From an uncultured Rikenellaceae bacterium (lineage in GTDB: Bacteria > Bacteroidota > Bacteroidia > Bacteroidales > Rikenellaceae), in assembly GCA_910577285.1 (NCBI GenBank), contig CAJTLO010000002.1:1-64000 (forward strand): a stretch of 64,000 bases of DNA, read 5' to 3'. The notes below the pieces were generated by a model. It made no database searches. It saw only the letters and a program-made list of their open reading frames with translations, and was not told the origin of the DNA. Positions 48,798-57,587 of the stretch are shown here, piece after piece. How positions within the stretch are numbered: the first letter of the stretch is position 1; each line of letters begins with the position of its first letter. A program made the translations under genes and the position numbers.

Positions 48798-49793
48798 TTA
48801 GAAGAAGAGGCTGAGACCTACCGCCCAGGTATTCTTCACCGGACTCGTCTTGCCTGCGATCCAGTACGAAGCATCGATCCTCACCGGACCTACCGCTGCA
48901 CCGAGACCCACGGTAGCGTAGCTTCCGCCGATGGCCTTCTCGTCGCCGTAGTGGTAACCGGCACGCAGGAAACCATGTTTGAGGAAGTTGTACTCAAGGC
49001 CGATACCCGCCATAAAGGAGGCATCGGTCGAAGGCATGAAGGTGTAACCGAGGTCGAGTGCCGCGAGGAGCTTGTGGTTCTCCGAGAAGGGCATGTCGAT
49101 CGAACCGCCCAGGCGTGCATAAGCCGGCATCGCGATCGGATCGGAAGGAATGGAGATATCGAGCTTGGTACCTACGTTGCTCACGTTGAGGCCCACCGCC
49201 CAGGTCGAACCGTAGAAAGATTCGATGGTATTCTCATAATAGAAGCCGAGGTCGAAGGTGAAAGCGTTACCGGCCTTGTAGAGATCGCTACCGAACTTCG
49301 TATAGTCCGAACGGATATAACGCGCCGTCAGCGACATGGTGAAGTTGTCCACGATCCTGCGCGTATAGCCGAGGCTGACCGCCATGTCGTTGTGACGGAA
49401 GGCTTCGCCTGCGACACCGTCCTCGCCCAAAATCGTGTTCTTCGGACCGTTGAAATAACGGAAACCGAGCGAGAAGCCGTTGTTCTCGTCGAGGTTGAAG
49501 TACCCGCCTACCGCATGGGTAGTAACGCCTTTGTTGAACTCGGGCATCACGGGATTGTAGGAGTAACCGAAGCCCATCCTCTCCTCGCTGAGAAGGTTGG
49601 AAGCGGCGTTGCCGAATATTCCGAAAGGATTGTCGTTCACTGCGGTGGTAGCCATACCCATACCGGCCGCACGCGGATCGGCGCTGTTAAGCAGCGAAGG
49701 CGCAGCGCCCGACTTGTCCTGCGCGAAAACATTTGCGGACATCCCACAGAAAAGCGCCGTACAAACTGCTCCGATCAAGATCTTTTTATTCAT
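48798..49793 (-). CDS. PorV/PorQ-family outer-membrane barrel (type IX secretion)
   Basis: A 331-aa barrel with signal peptide (MNKKILIGAVCTALFCGMSANVFAQ). The mature N-terminus has LLNSADPRAAGMGMATTAVNDNPFGIFGN, close to PorV/PorQ/UPF0164 proteins. Strands such as GFSLGFRYFNG, LKHGFLRAGYHYGDEKAIG and the final WAVGLSLFF fit a FadL-like barrel. PorV carries substrates from the type IX translocon to the attachment machinery. A TATTTTTG promoter (49865-49858, minus) lies 65 bases upstream. Whether PorV or PorQ cannot be settled here. Confidence 0.8.
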   Translation of the reverse strand: MNKKILIGAVCTALFCGMSANVFAQDKSGAAPSLLNSADPRAAGMGMATTAVNDNPFGIFGNAASNLLSEERMGFGYSYNPVMPEFNKGVTTHAVGGYFNLDENNGFSLGFRYFNGPKNTILGEDGVAGEAFRHNDMAVSLGYTRRIVDNFTMSLTARYIRSDYTKFGSDLYKAGNAFTFDLGFYYENTIESFYGSTWAVGLNVSNVGTKLDISIPSDPIAMPAYARLGGSIDMPFSENHKLLAALDLGYTFMPSTDASFMAGIGLEYNFLKHGFLRAGYHYGDEKAIGGSYATVGLGAAVGPVRIDASYWIAGKTSPVKNTWAVGLSLFF

Positions 49794-50037
49794 AGTCAGA
49801 GATTTAGATTATTTTGATTTACTTTAATTGATGACATACCGTCTAAGTCACAATAGACAAAAATAGTAATTTTTTCTAAACTCGTTTAAAACAACTCACA
49901 AAAATATCCGAATTTTCGATTCTCCCGGAGGGAGGGACTTTCCCGACAGCCAAATGGGACGGGGCACCCGACCGGATCTCCCTGCCCCCTTGCCTCCGCC
50001 CGACATCCCTGTCGGCAAAGGCCTGAAACAGCATGTG
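49794..50037. other. Spacer between PorV-like gene and invertible segment
   Basis: Holds the PorV-like promoter box TATTTTTG (49865-49858, minus). No gene. The promoter inside the neighbouring segment also points leftward into this spacer. Confidence 0.5.
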
Positions 50038-50060
50038 CCGTTACTTTATAGGTAACGGCA
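50038..50060 (+). repeat. Left inverted recombination site
   Basis: Reads CCGTTAC-TTTATAG-GTAACGGCA: near-palindromic arms with a 7-base asymmetric centre, as expected for a tyrosine recombinase crossover site. One base differs from the right site. Confidence 0.8.
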
Positions 50061-50070
50061 CACAGTGATG

Positions 50071-50100
50071 CAAATATAGTTGTTTTTCGCAACTGCACAA
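50071..50100 (-). promoter_or_regulatory. Outward-facing promoter inside the invertible segment
   Basis: On the minus strand TTTG (50100-50097), an 18-base spacer and TATATTTG (50078-50071) form a near-consensus Bacteroidota promoter. Transcription would begin close to the left site and cross it leftward. After inversion the same promoter would cross the right site, about 85 bases before the lipoprotein ATG. Confidence 0.75.
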
Positions 50101-50155
50101 AAATAATGGCCATTTTTATGTATCCCGACCGCCTACACCAAAAAGATGCAGCCTT

Positions 50156-51106
50156 ATGGAACAGAAATCGTTATTGCAAACACTATCGACTATCATACAA
50201 GAACTTAGGAACTCCGGCAAATGGGGAACGGCCCATGTCTACCGAAGCGCATCCAACGCCTTCGTCCGCTTCACCGCCGGCAAAGACCTTCCCCTGCGGG
50301 AGATCACCCCTGCCCTGCTGAAAGAGTTCGAGGTATACCTGCGCGGCCGCCGATGCAGTTGGAACACCGTATCCACCTACATGAAAGCATTGAGGAGCGC
50401 CTACAACAAAGCCGTGGACGAAGGGTACGCCGCCCCCGCACCCCGACTATTCAGGCATGTCTACACGGGGGTCGCCTCCGAACGGAAACGTGCCCTGGAG
50501 GCCCCCGACATCGGCAGCCTGCTGAACGAGGAGCAGCCGGCAACGCCTGCTCTCCCGCCCGACCTGGCGCACACGCTGAAGATGCTGCAACTCATGTTCC
50601 TGCTGCGCGGCATTCCCTTCGTAGACCTCGTCTACCTGCGCAAAAGCGACTTGCGGGACAATATATTAAGGTATCGACGACGCAAGACCGGACGACAGCT
50701 CACCGTAACGCTGACCCCCGAAGCCCTGCGGCTGCTGGACACTGTAGCGGATTGCAACGCCTGCTCGCCCTATCTGCTCCCCTACATCACCGCCCCCGAA
50801 GGGAGCGAAGCGGCCTACCGGGAATACCAACGGGCGTTGCGGCACTTCAACCGGCAACTGGCCGAGCTGCGGCAGGCGCTCGGAGGCACCGTGCCCGTCA
50901 CCACCTACACGATACGCCATACGTGGGCGACGATGGCCTACTATTGCGAGATTCATCCCGGCATCATTTCGGAAGCCATGGGCCACTCCTCCATCGCAGT
51001 GACGGAGACCTATCTCAAACCTTTCCGCGACGACCGGATCGACGACGCCAATCGGGCGATCATCTCCTACGTCAAACGCGAGGCCCGCAAAAAAGCCTCC
51101 CTGTGA
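50156..51106 (+). CDS. Tyrosine recombinase (DNA invertase)
   Basis: A 316-aa recombinase with an N-terminal SAM-like core-binding domain (about 1-105) and a catalytic domain: Arg in FLLRGIPFVDLVYLR, Lys in YRRRKTGRQL, box II YTIRHTWAT (Tyr replaces the usual first His, common in Bacteroidota enzymes), GHSSIAVTETY with the nucleophilic Tyr in ETYLKPF. All key residues are present, so it should be active. It lies inside the inverted repeats and beside a surface lipoprotein gene, as in Bacteroidales phase-variation loci. Its own promoter is not obvious. Confidence 0.9.
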   Translation: MEQKSLLQTLSTIIQELRNSGKWGTAHVYRSASNAFVRFTAGKDLPLREITPALLKEFEVYLRGRRCSWNTVSTYMKALRSAYNKAVDEGYAAPAPRLFRHVYTGVASERKRALEAPDIGSLLNEEQPATPALPPDLAHTLKMLQLMFLLRGIPFVDLVYLRKSDLRDNILRYRRRKTGRQLTVTLTPEALRLLDTVADCNACSPYLLPYITAPEGSEAAYREYQRALRHFNRQLAELRQALGGTVPVTTYTIRHTWATMAYYCEIHPGIISEAMGHSSIAVTETYLKPFRDDRIDDANRAIISYVKREARKKASL

Positions 51107-51170
51107 GGGAGGCGGCTCCAGCCCCGATCCCAAACGGCCGGCCGTTTCCCTGCCGGCCACGCCGTACGCT

Positions 51171-51216
51171 CCGCCCCTCCCGGAAAATGTATTCCGGGAG
51201 GGGCGGTTGCTTTTCC
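51171..51216 (+). terminator. Terminator of the recombinase gene
   Basis: A perfect 15-bp stem (51171-51185 with 51192-51206) followed by TTGCTTTTCC. It lies inside the invertible segment and stops recombinase transcripts from entering the lipoprotein gene. Confidence 0.8.
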
Positions 51217-51278
51217 CATACCGACTTCCCGGGAAATACCTCTCAGAAAAACCTGTCGGACAGAACTTTCCTCACAGC

Positions 51279-51301
51279 TGCCGTTACCTATAAAATAACG
51301 G
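51279..51301 (-). repeat. Right inverted recombination site
   Basis: Its reverse complement reads CCGTTAT-TTTATAG-GTAACGGCA, matching the left site at 22 of 23 bases. It lies 84 bases before the ATG of the lipoprotein gene. Confidence 0.8.
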
Positions 51302-51384
51302 AAAAGCAGGGGGAATAATTGGGACGGCACGCGGACAAGACCTCATTTTCTTTTTAAAATTTATAAATTTTAAACTTTTACATC

Positions 51385-54078
51385 ATGAACAAAAAATTTC
51401 TAAGCATCTTCCTGTGCGGGGCGCTCATGTCAGGCTCCACGGGAATGTTCGTATCCTGCAAGAGCTACGACAGCGACATTGCAGGCCTGAACGAACGGGT
51501 AACGGCAGTCGAGAAATCGGTTGCCGAACTGGAGGCACAGATCGGCAACGGCGCCGTCGTCACCGACGTAACTCCCACAGCCAACGGCGTGAAGGTGACG
51601 TTGAGCAACGGCAAGACGTTCGAACTCACCAACGGGAAAGACGGTGCAAACGGTTCGAACGGCGCTGCCGGAGAGGACGGCAAACCGGGTTCGGTGGTGA
51701 CCATCGGCGACAACGGCAACTGGTTCATCGACGGCACCGACACCGGCAAGCCTTCGCAGGGCGAAAAGGGTCCGCAGGGCCCCGACGGAGACAAAGGCGA
51801 CAAAGGCGATGAGGGAGACAAAGGCGACCAGGGCGACACCGTCTATTACTATCCCGGCACCGAAGGCGAGGAGAACGGTTATTGGGTGCAAGTGACCCGC
51901 GACGGAGCCACGGGTACCGAAACCAAAATCACCACGACGGACTCATGGCTTCCCTCCGGCAGCGTGACCGCCGTATGGGACAGTGAGAACGGCTACCTGA
52001 CGCTCCTCAACGTGGAAGGTTCCGAGGCTCCCGTGCGCATCCGTCTGTACGGCACGTTGCAGTCGCTCGCCTTCGTACCGCAGGTCATCGACACGCGACT
52101 CGGAATGGGCGTCATCGACTTCTACACCATCACCAAAGCAGGCGCATTCGTCGCCGCCAACGACGCACGGATCACCTACCGCCTGAATCCGCAGAATGCC
52201 GACGTATCCGGCATCGAGTGGTCGTTCATCGACCGCACGGTCGAAACCCGTGTAGCGGGCGACCGGAACGCACTGCTCACCCTCCTCTCGGCCGAAGCAG
52301 GCAGCGAAGGGGGCATGGAGTTCACCGTCCGGGCCAACGATGCACTGAAAAAGCTGAAAGCGAACGAGGAGGCGATCGTGGCGTTGCAGGCCCTCTGCAC
52401 GGAGAGCGATGCGGCGATCGTTTCCGACTACGCTGCGGTGAAGCTCACCGAGCTGACCCGGTTCGACATCATCAACAAGGAGAAACTGAAATACGACGAC
52501 CGGGACCGGGTGGACTACGACAAATCCTCGATCGACGCTCTCCCCACCGCGGAACCCGCATTCGACGTACCCGCCAACTCCTATTTCAAATACGACGAAT
52601 CGAAGAACCTCCACGACGTGGTGGAAACATGGGCCGCTGAGATCGACAAGGTACTCACCGATCCCTCCGTACGCTTCGAGCCCACCTACCGGTTCACCAA
52701 ATGCGACGAGTATATCTCCGAGGACGGTCTGACCGACCAGCAGCAGTTCGTGACGCTCGACGAAGCGACCGGCATCGTCTCCGTGGACAAAGAGTGGCTC
52801 GCACAGGGCACTGCCGCAGTAGGCCGCACCCCGCTGTTCAAAGTGGACGCGCAGGTGAACGGCAAGACGATCGCCACGGCTTTCATCAAACTGGAGATCA
52901 CCAAGGAGGCGGTAGCTCCGGAAGACAAGGAGGCATTCCGCAAGGAGTGGCACATCAACCGCGGCACAGCCATCGAATACGGCGACATCGACCCGAACAC
53001 GGGCTACACCGAAGCCTATGACTGGGCTACGTTCAACGCCGAGATCCTCGACGCACTCGAGCTGACGATGGGCGAGTTCTCCACCCGGTACGAAGCCGCC
53101 GTCATCGTCCCGGCCAACGGCACGATCGAAGGAGTGAGCGTCACTTCCAACAATCCGGACAACGCCAATACCGACACCGAAGTGGCACATATCGCCATCA
53201 CCAATCAGGTGAAATTCGGCAAGGGCGGCGTCACCATCACCTATCCGGCCAAAAACAAGAAGCAGGATCCCGACATCGTTCTCACGCTCGACTACACCAT
53301 CACGCACGATCAAAGCCACATGCCCGCCCTGAACCCCGACTACCTCGTCGAGGGAGAGAGCCGGACGGTGAAGGTGAAAGGTTTGGCCGTAGGCGATACC
53401 TGGAAACTCCAGGCCGAGCTGCGGGAGTTCTGCAAAGACTACCTGGAGGGCTATGAGGTCGACGCAGACAACCACACCGGACTCTCCTTCCGCTTCACCA
53501 ACGCCGCCCACACGGGTGCGGAGATCACCGGCACCGACTGGGAAGACCAGGTAATCGCGCTGACAAGCCCGCTGACCCAGAACGAACGCTACCGCGACTA
53601 TGCGGTCGAGATGGTAGCCGCATGCGTCAACGGCGAATCGTGCACGAAAACCTTCACGGTACGCTTCGTAAGGCCGTTCAACGCTTCGATAGCCGCAGTG
53701 TCGCTCAAGACGCTCACCGCTACCGCAGACCAGGCGGATATCGCCAAACTGGTAGTCATCAAGGATACGGACAACAGGGTGGTATACGAAAACGGAGCGC
53801 TTACGACCCTCGGTACGGACACCTACAAGCTGAATGCGGACGTACTGACGTTCGAATACGCGATCGCGTACACCGCCGACAGCGAAGCATCGTTCGGCGG
53901 AAGACTGGAAATCGACCCGACTACCGGCTTGCTGACGTGGCTCAACAAGGGCGGCGACCTGCAGACCGACAAACACGCGACCGCCGAGGCCGTCATCACG
54001 ATACCCGACCTGGCGACCATCCGGGCAAACGGTACGGTCACGGTACTCTCCACCGAGCACAGCAAGGGCGGAAGGTAG
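51385..54078 (+). CDS. Collagen-like surface lipoprotein, probably phase-variable
   Basis: An 897-aa lipoprotein (lipobox MFVSC, about 26). A coiled coil (LNERVTAVEKSVAELEAQIG, about 36-55) and a small beta domain resemble the DUF4988/PL29-type N-terminal region. Two Gly-X-Y tracts follow (NGKDGANGSNGAAGEDGKPG, about 84-103; GEKGPQGPDGDKGDKGDEGD, about 128-147), then a long beta-rich part with several Ig-like domains. This suggests a trimeric fibrous stalk with distal domains, exposed at the surface. No consensus promoter lies between it and the right inverted site in the present orientation. A TTCG terminator follows the gene. Confidence 0.85.
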   Translation: MNKKFLSIFLCGALMSGSTGMFVSCKSYDSDIAGLNERVTAVEKSVAELEAQIGNGAVVTDVTPTANGVKVTLSNGKTFELTNGKDGANGSNGAAGEDGKPGSVVTIGDNGNWFIDGTDTGKPSQGEKGPQGPDGDKGDKGDEGDKGDQGDTVYYYPGTEGEENGYWVQVTRDGATGTETKITTTDSWLPSGSVTAVWDSENGYLTLLNVEGSEAPVRIRLYGTLQSLAFVPQVIDTRLGMGVIDFYTITKAGAFVAANDARITYRLNPQNADVSGIEWSFIDRTVETRVAGDRNALLTLLSAEAGSEGGMEFTVRANDALKKLKANEEAIVALQALCTESDAAIVSDYAAVKLTELTRFDIINKEKLKYDDRDRVDYDKSSIDALPTAEPAFDVPANSYFKYDESKNLHDVVETWAAEIDKVLTDPSVRFEPTYRFTKCDEYISEDGLTDQQQFVTLDEATGIVSVDKEWLAQGTAAVGRTPLFKVDAQVNGKTIATAFIKLEITKEAVAPEDKEAFRKEWHINRGTAIEYGDIDPNTGYTEAYDWATFNAEILDALELTMGEFSTRYEAAVIVPANGTIEGVSVTSNNPDNANTDTEVAHIAITNQVKFGKGGVTITYPAKNKKQDPDIVLTLDYTITHDQSHMPALNPDYLVEGESRTVKVKGLAVGDTWKLQAELREFCKDYLEGYEVDADNHTGLSFRFTNAAHTGAEITGTDWEDQVIALTSPLTQNERYRDYAVEMVAACVNGESCTKTFTVRFVRPFNASIAAVSLKTLTATADQADIAKLVVIKDTDNRVVYENGALTTLGTDTYKLNADVLTFEYAIAYTADSEASFGGRLEIDPTTGLLTWLNKGGDLQTDKHATAEAVITIPDLATIRANGTVTVLSTEHSKGGR

Positions 54079-54134
54079 CGCACGGAACGATCTCCTGCTG
54101 CCGGGCCGGCTTCAGGATCATCGACCCTATCGGT

Positions 54135-54164
54135 ACGGGACCTCTTCGGAGGTCCCGTTTTTTA
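54135..54164 (+). terminator. Terminator of collagen-like lipoprotein gene
   Basis: ACGGGACCTC-TTCG-GAGGTCCCGT, a perfect 10-bp stem with a TTCG loop and six T residues, 57 bases after the stop. Confidence 0.9.
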
Positions 54165-54336
54165 TTCTCCGCCAGCCGGCATCGGCCGAAACGTTCCGTT
54201 CCCGCCCGGCACCGGCAAACCCCGCAAACCGCTTTCCGCGAACCCGCGCCGATACCCCTACCCCTCCGCCGTCCCGCCCGCACAAGAGCCCGACATACCG
54301 CCCGCACCGGCCGGGGCTCAAAATCCCGGGGCAAAA

Positions 54337-54367
54337 TTTGATTTCCTCGAAAATCGCACTACTTTTG
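54337..54367 (+). promoter_or_regulatory. Consensus promoter of DUF4290 gene
   Basis: TTTG (54337-54340), 19-base spacer, TACTTTTG (54360-54367): a textbook Bacteroidota promoter. The leader to the ATG at 54546 would be about 170 bases. Confidence 0.7.
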
Positions 54368-54545
54368 TACGGGTTAAGCGATTAGTTCCCCCTGTCGACA
54401 GGCATGCTGCCATCCGACTCTTATCGACCGGCATTTCGACCTCTTCATTTCACATACACCTATCCGGACAGGAAGCTCCTGACGCGAGCGGACACTATCG
54501 TGAAAGACGGACGATCTTCCTGCGACATGCGGCTAATTTCATCGT

Positions 54546-55199
54546 ATGGAAAGAAACTACAACATCTACCGAAAAAGTCTCCAGCTCCCCGAATACGGCC
54601 GGCACATACACCAGATGGTGGACAACCTGATGGCCATCGAGAACCGCGAAGAGCGCAACCGTAAGGCGAGGGTGGTAATCAACGTGATGGGCAACCTCAA
54701 CCCGCTCCTACGGGACACCCCGGAATTCACCCACAAACTCTGGGACCATCTGTTCATCATGTCGGATTTCAAACTCGACGTGGACTCGCCCTACCCCATC
54801 CCCACCTCGCAGACCCTCACCCCCATGCCCTACCGCATGGAGTATCCCGACAAACGCGTGGGGCTGAAACACTACGGCAAGTATGTGAAGAAGATCATCC
54901 GCTCGCTCGAAGGGGCGGACGACCAGGAGACGGTACAGGAGGTACTGGGCGACATCGCCCGCTACATGCGCACCAAAAGCTACGAGTACAACCAGGAACA
55001 CCCCAACAACGAGGCCATCATCAAAGAGATCAAGCGAATGGCGGACTACCGCATCCATGTGGACGAGGATGCCCTGAGCCTCATCAAAAGCGAATACAAA
55101 CAGGCCCCCGCCCGCCCCAAGAAACCGCTCTACGCCAACAACAAGAAGAACGGCAAGAACAACGGCAAAGGTCCCCAGCGCCACAACTACTCCAAATAA
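54546..55199 (+). CDS. DUF4290 family protein
   Basis: A 217-aa cytoplasmic protein. It starts MERNYNIYRKSLQLPEYGRHI, with KARVVINVMGNLNPLLRD (about 40-57), a helical core and a basic Lys/Asn-rich tail (about 190-217, KNNGKGPQRHNYSK). It matches DUF4290, conserved across Bacteroidota. The basic tail could bind nucleic acid; function is unknown. Confidence 0.8.
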   Translation: MERNYNIYRKSLQLPEYGRHIHQMVDNLMAIENREERNRKARVVINVMGNLNPLLRDTPEFTHKLWDHLFIMSDFKLDVDSPYPIPTSQTLTPMPYRMEYPDKRVGLKHYGKYVKKIIRSLEGADDQETVQEVLGDIARYMRTKSYEYNQEHPNNEAIIKEIKRMADYRIHVDEDALSLIKSEYKQAPARPKKPLYANNKKNGKNNGKGPQRHNYSK

Positions 55200-55281
55200 C
55201 CGTTCCGCATCCGATACGCTACCGCAACGTTTTCCGCGTTCTCCTACCGATCGGGCATCTTTACACTCCAAACCGCTTCGC

Positions 55282-56451
55282 ATGAAAAATATCCTTCCGG
55301 CTTCCGCACTGGCCCTCTGCGCCGCCCTTGCGCTCGCCACCTCCTGTAACGGCGACAAAGCGAAAATATCGGGCCGGATCGCCGGGCCGCAACAGAGCAC
55401 GGTAGTGCTCGAACAGATCACGGCCGCCGGGAGCGTGGCCGTAGACTCCGTAACCACCGACCGCAAAGGCAACTTCCGGTTCGACCTCGGAGTCCCCCCC
55501 TGCGGAACGACGTTCTACAACCTCCGGATAGGCGACGACCGGATTCCGCTTTTCGTCGCCCCGGGTGAAAAGGTGACCGTCTCCTCCCTCTACGGGAACC
55601 CCGGCAGCTACCTCGTCGACGGCTCCCGCGAATCGGTTCTCGTCAAGGAGCTCCACGACACGATGAACGCCGGAGTCCGGCGGCTCGACTCGCTCTCGCG
55701 GCTCATCACCTCCTCCGACCGCGATCCCGACCGGAGAAGAGCACATATCCGGGAGTACGGCAGGGAGTACAGCCGTCTGAAACGCGAACAGATCAAGTTC
55801 ATCGTCTCCAACTGCCGCTCGCTCGCGGCGCTTTACGGCCTCTACCAACGGCTGCCCGACGACAAGACGCTCTTCAACGGCGACTCCGACATTATCTATT
55901 ACCGGCTGGTGGCCGACTCCGTCGGCAAATATTACCCCGGCTCGCCCTATGTGGCGGCGCTCCGTTCGCAGGTCGACACGGCCGACGCCAACGAGGAACT
56001 CGCCCGCATGGTGTGCGAGAGCATCTGCAATCCCGCCTCCTATCCCGATATCGCCCTGCCGGACATGTACGGCGACATCCGCAGGCTCTCCGCCGTCGGG
56101 GAGAAGGTGATCCTGCTCGACTTCTGGGCTGCGGCGGCACCCGGCTCGGCGATCTACAACGCCGAACTGCGGGAAGTCTACGACCGCTTCGCAACTTCCG
56201 GATTCGAAATCTACCAGGTGGGCACGGACACCGACCGGCAAGCGTGGACCAACGCCGTACAGGCACAGGCACTGCCCTGGATATCGGTATGCGACTTCAG
56301 GGGACTGGACGGCATCGCACCGCGCATCTACAACATCGACCGGGTACCGGCCAACTACCTCATCGACGCCTCGGGCGAGATCGTCGGACGCAACATCCCC
56401 GCCGACCGACTCGCCGAACAGGTGGAGAGACTCGTCGGTAAAAAAAGATAA
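55282..56451 (+). CDS. TlpA-like thioredoxin-fold lipoprotein lacking CXXC
   Basis: A 389-aa lipoprotein (lipobox LATSC, about 22). The N-terminal DUF4369-like domain (KISGRIAGPQQSTVVLEQ) and a helical linker precede a C-terminal thioredoxin fold. There, VILLDFWAAAAPGSAIYNAEL replaces the usual FWASWCxPC, so both redox cysteines are missing; the cis-Pro region VPANYLIDASGEIVGRN is intact. It is therefore probably a binding or structural relative rather than a thiol-disulfide oxidoreductase. lpxH follows within 7 bases. Confidence 0.8.
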   Translation: MKNILPASALALCAALALATSCNGDKAKISGRIAGPQQSTVVLEQITAAGSVAVDSVTTDRKGNFRFDLGVPPCGTTFYNLRIGDDRIPLFVAPGEKVTVSSLYGNPGSYLVDGSRESVLVKELHDTMNAGVRRLDSLSRLITSSDRDPDRRRAHIREYGREYSRLKREQIKFIVSNCRSLAALYGLYQRLPDDKTLFNGDSDIIYYRLVADSVGKYYPGSPYVAALRSQVDTADANEELARMVCESICNPASYPDIALPDMYGDIRRLSAVGEKVILLDFWAAAAPGSAIYNAELREVYDRFATSGFEIYQVGTDTDRQAWTNAVQAQALPWISVCDFRGLDGIAPRIYNIDRVPANYLIDASGEIVGRNIPADRLAEQVERLVGKKR

Positions 56452-56458
56452 GAGGCCC

Positions 56459-57217
56459 ATGTATTATTTCGCATCGGACATGCATCTGGGGCTGGCCCCC
56501 GAAGCGGAGTCGCGGGAACGCGAAAAGCTCCTCATCGGCTGGCTGCGCGAGGTCGCCCGCGACGCCGCAGCGATCTTCATCGTAGGAGACATGTTCGATT
56601 TCTGGTACGAGTACCGGCGCGTCGTCCCCAAAGGCTTCACCCGGCTGCTGGGAACCCTCTCCGAACTCACCGACAGGGGCGTGGAGATCCACTTCCTCAC
56701 CGGCAACCACGACATGTGGGCCTACGACTACCTGCATACCGAATGCGGCGTCCACGTCCACGACAAGCCCCTGGAAACCACGCTCTACGGCAAACGGCTC
56801 TTCATCACCCACGGCGACGACATCACCGCCCGCGAACACGGTCTGCCCACCCGGCTCATGAACGGGACCTTCCGGTCGCGGAGCATGCGATGGCTCTTCT
56901 CCCGCCTGCTGCATCCCGACGTTGCCCTGCGCTTCGGCCACGGCTGGTCGGCGCACAGCCGGAAATCGAAAGCCATCGCACACCGTTTCCTCGCCGAGGA
57001 GGAGCCGATGGTCCGCTTTGCCCGCCGCTACTCCGACCGCAAACCGGTCGACTACTTCCTCTTCGGCCATAACCACTGCGCCGAGCTCTATCCGCTGGGC
57101 AACGGCTCCACTGCCGTCTTTTTGGGCGAATGGATCGAACACCCCGCCTATGCGGTCCTCGATGCGTCGGGTACGATAACCCTCCGGAAATACCCCGCGC
57201 CCGCTCAGACGAAGTAA
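56459..57217 (+). CDS. lpxH: UDP-2,3-diacylglucosamine diphosphatase
   Basis: A 252-aa metallophosphoesterase with all family motifs: SDMHLG, VGDMFDFWYEY, TGNHDMW, THGDD, HGWSAHSRKSK and FGHNH. These bind two metal ions. It converts UDP-2,3-diacylglucosamine to lipid X in lipid A synthesis. It starts seven bases after the TlpA-like gene. Confidence 0.9.
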   Translation: MYYFASDMHLGLAPEAESREREKLLIGWLREVARDAAAIFIVGDMFDFWYEYRRVVPKGFTRLLGTLSELTDRGVEIHFLTGNHDMWAYDYLHTECGVHVHDKPLETTLYGKRLFITHGDDITAREHGLPTRLMNGTFRSRSMRWLFSRLLHPDVALRFGHGWSAHSRKSKAIAHRFLAEEEPMVRFARRYSDRKPVDYFLFGHNHCAELYPLGNGSTAVFLGEWIEHPAYAVLDASGTITLRKYPAPAQTK

Positions 57218-57587
57218 ATCCTAGAGCCCTCCGCCCCCCAACGCACCGACCGCGAGGAGCGACCGCGGACTTCAAGAACGTGCCGAAGCGGAGCGCACAT
57301 GCAGCCCCGACCGACCGCTCTCCGGAAAAGGGAACGTCCATTCGATAAACAAGCGTACTCTAATTAGGAATACCTTTACAACTACAGGACAGGGGCAATA
57401 GAGCATAAAACGCACACCAATAACATTTAGCTATATTGCATCGGCGGTATGAACACGGCGAAAGCCTCTCCTTGATTTTACGGAAGGCTTTCTCGTAGGC
57501 AGACGCACAATAGTCCCGGGGGCCGGTAGCGGTAGAGAACGGGAAGCTTTACAGCGCCCGGTGGCAGGAACAAGCTATTGGACTTAA
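57218..57587. other. Intergenic region, no gene recognised
   Basis: AT-richer than its surroundings. A hairpin with GAAAGCCT/AGGCTTTC arms lies near 57460-57493. No coding frame is convincing; with the next segment it separates lpxH from the chimeric ORF. Confidence 0.4.

Larger units (their letters stand above)
50038..51301. mobile_element. Invertible DNA segment carrying its own recombinase gene
   Basis: A 1.26-kb segment bounded by 23-base inverted sites (50038-50060 and 51279-51301, 22/23 identical). It holds a tyrosine recombinase gene, its terminator, and an outward promoter beside the left site. Each site has inverted arms (CCGTTA/TAACGG) around the asymmetric centre TTTATAG, present in opposite orientation at the two ends, so recombination should invert the segment rather than excise it. 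Inversion would place the promoter upstream of the collagen-like lipoprotein gene at 51385. Confidence 0.8.
54079..54545. other. Spacer with terminator and promoter
   Basis: No gene: the 86-codon frame at 54404-54664 is out of phase with, and overlaps, DUF4290. The region carries the lipoprotein terminator at its left and the DUF4290 promoter in the middle. Confidence 0.5.

Noticed and set aside
54404..54664. 86-codon frame before DUF4290
   Set aside because: Overlaps DUF4290 in another phase and has no family features.
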